DNA from: Chloroflexia bacterium
Lineage (GTDB): Bacteria; Chloroflexota; Chloroflexia; Thermomicrobiales; JALYUS01
DNA length: 5,286 nucleotides
Assembly (NCBI GenBank): GCA_025924435.1
Contig: JAICIL010000308.1
Location: 1 to 5,286, forward strand
Direction of reading: 5' to 3'
Part shown: positions 4,960-5,286 of the stretch, one piece after another
How positions within the stretch are numbered: position 1 is the stretch's first letter
Layout: each line of letters starts with the position of its first letter
The notes under the pieces: model-generated
Databases searched by the model: none
Told to the model about the DNA's origin: nothing
What the model saw: only the letters and a program-made list of their open reading frames with translations
Translations under genes and position numbers: made by a program

Positions 4960-5286
4960 ATGGGCGGGAACTTGCGCGAATTTCTGGAGATCTCGTACGA
5001 CGAATTGGAGGAACTCAATCTCCAGGCGAAGGCCGAGCGTTCTGCACGTACCGATCCGGAGACGATCCGCGAGTCGCGCATGCGCTACCTCACCGACGAG
5101 AAGCGGATCAAGGCGGTCACAGTCTGCTTCACCGACCTCGAAGGCCGGTTGCATATGCTCGACTACGACAAGAAGTTCCTGCTCAAATCGGCGGACAACC
5201 TGACCTTCGACGGCTCTTCGATCCGTGGCTTCACCGCGCAACAGGAATCGGATCTGCGCCTGGGGATTGATTGGCCGGCCTTCTAC
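4960..5286 (+). CDS. glnA: Glutamine synthetase, N-terminal part (cut by window edge)
   Basis: Glutamine synthetase makes glutamine from glutamate, ammonia and ATP in the cytoplasm as a dodecamer of paired rings. The visible 109 residues end in frame at the right edge. A charged, helical N-terminal extension (about 1-48, e.g. LREFLEISYDELEELN at 5-20) precedes the beta-grasp domain: IKAVTVCFTDLEGRLHMLDY (50-69), then KKFLLKSADNLTFDGSSIRGF (71-91), containing the family signature FDGSSIxGF (83-91), and ESDLRL (96-101). The extension is longer than in classic enterobacterial GlnA and resembles, from memory, a GlnA type common in other phyla. The start is fixed by AAGGAG. It is transcribed divergently from miaA. 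The catalytic and adenylylation sites lie beyond the window, so the subtype cannot be settled; other GS-family ligases are less likely given FDGSSIRGF and ESDLRL. Confidence 0.93.
   Translation, partial: MGGNLREFLEISYDELEELNLQAKAERSARTDPETIRESRMRYLTDEKRIKAVTVCFTDLEGRLHMLDYDKKFLLKSADNLTFDGSSIRGFTAQQESDLRLGIDWPAFY

Noticed and set aside
4690..5241. N-terminal extension of miaA to an ATG at 5241
   Set aside because: The added 184 residues run antisense to glnA and through the divergent spacer, and precede the conserved MiaA start; MSREL at 4689 gives normal family length.

Overview
The window is GC-rich bacterial chromosome carrying ordinary core-metabolism and RNA-maintenance genes. Five genes are on the minus strand: in transcription order miaA, hflX, a Roadblock/LC7-domain gene, purM and a partial purH. 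A partial glutamine synthetase gene (glnA-like) runs divergently off the right edge. Several features fit an uncultured or environmental, high-GC, non-proteobacterial lineage such as Chloroflexota or Armatimonadota: a stand-alone Roadblock/LC7 protein, a ZTP riboswitch before purH, a CACCAAG-type palindromic repeat, and the form of the GlnA and MiaA proteins. This placement is an inference from style and was not tested by any search.

Layout from left to right. Bases 1-345 hold the first 115 codons of purH (minus strand, truncated by the window edge). Bases 346-644 hold no gene but are dense with signals. They contain a hairpin cluster after the purM stop, a TTGTTG-17-TATAGT promoter, a complete ZTP (pfl) riboswitch aptamer at 445-524, a leader able to form competing hairpins, and a GGGAGG ribosome binding site. 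Then come purM (645-1700), the Roadblock gene (1705-2175, 4 nt from purM), and a spacer with a promoter-like box and a 113-bp near-perfect palindrome built from CACCAAG units (2266-2378). Next are hflX (2390-3637 from ATG, probably starting further upstream at a non-ATG codon) and miaA (3742-4689). A 270-bp divergent spacer follows, and glnA starts at 4960.

How the parts fit. PurM makes AIR in the middle of de novo purine synthesis, and PurH carries out the last two steps, consuming ZMP (AICAR). The riboswitch before purH senses Z nucleotides, so purH should be induced when its own substrate accumulates; it also has its own promoter although it follows purM on the same strand. MiaA and HflX are the familiar tRNA-modification and ribosome-rescue GTPase pair, adjacent here as in many bacteria. 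The Roadblock protein is small and has no obvious Ras-like (MglA-type) partner in the window. The divergent glutamine synthetase supplies glutamine, which purine synthesis uses as a nitrogen donor.

I found no mobile element, CRISPR array, tRNA or rRNA, and no convincing new multi-gene system. The items most worth a second look are the purH riboswitch and its proposed switching leader, the likely ATT start of hflX, the CACCAAG palindrome, and a TATANTCGCTCCCG box shared by two promoters.
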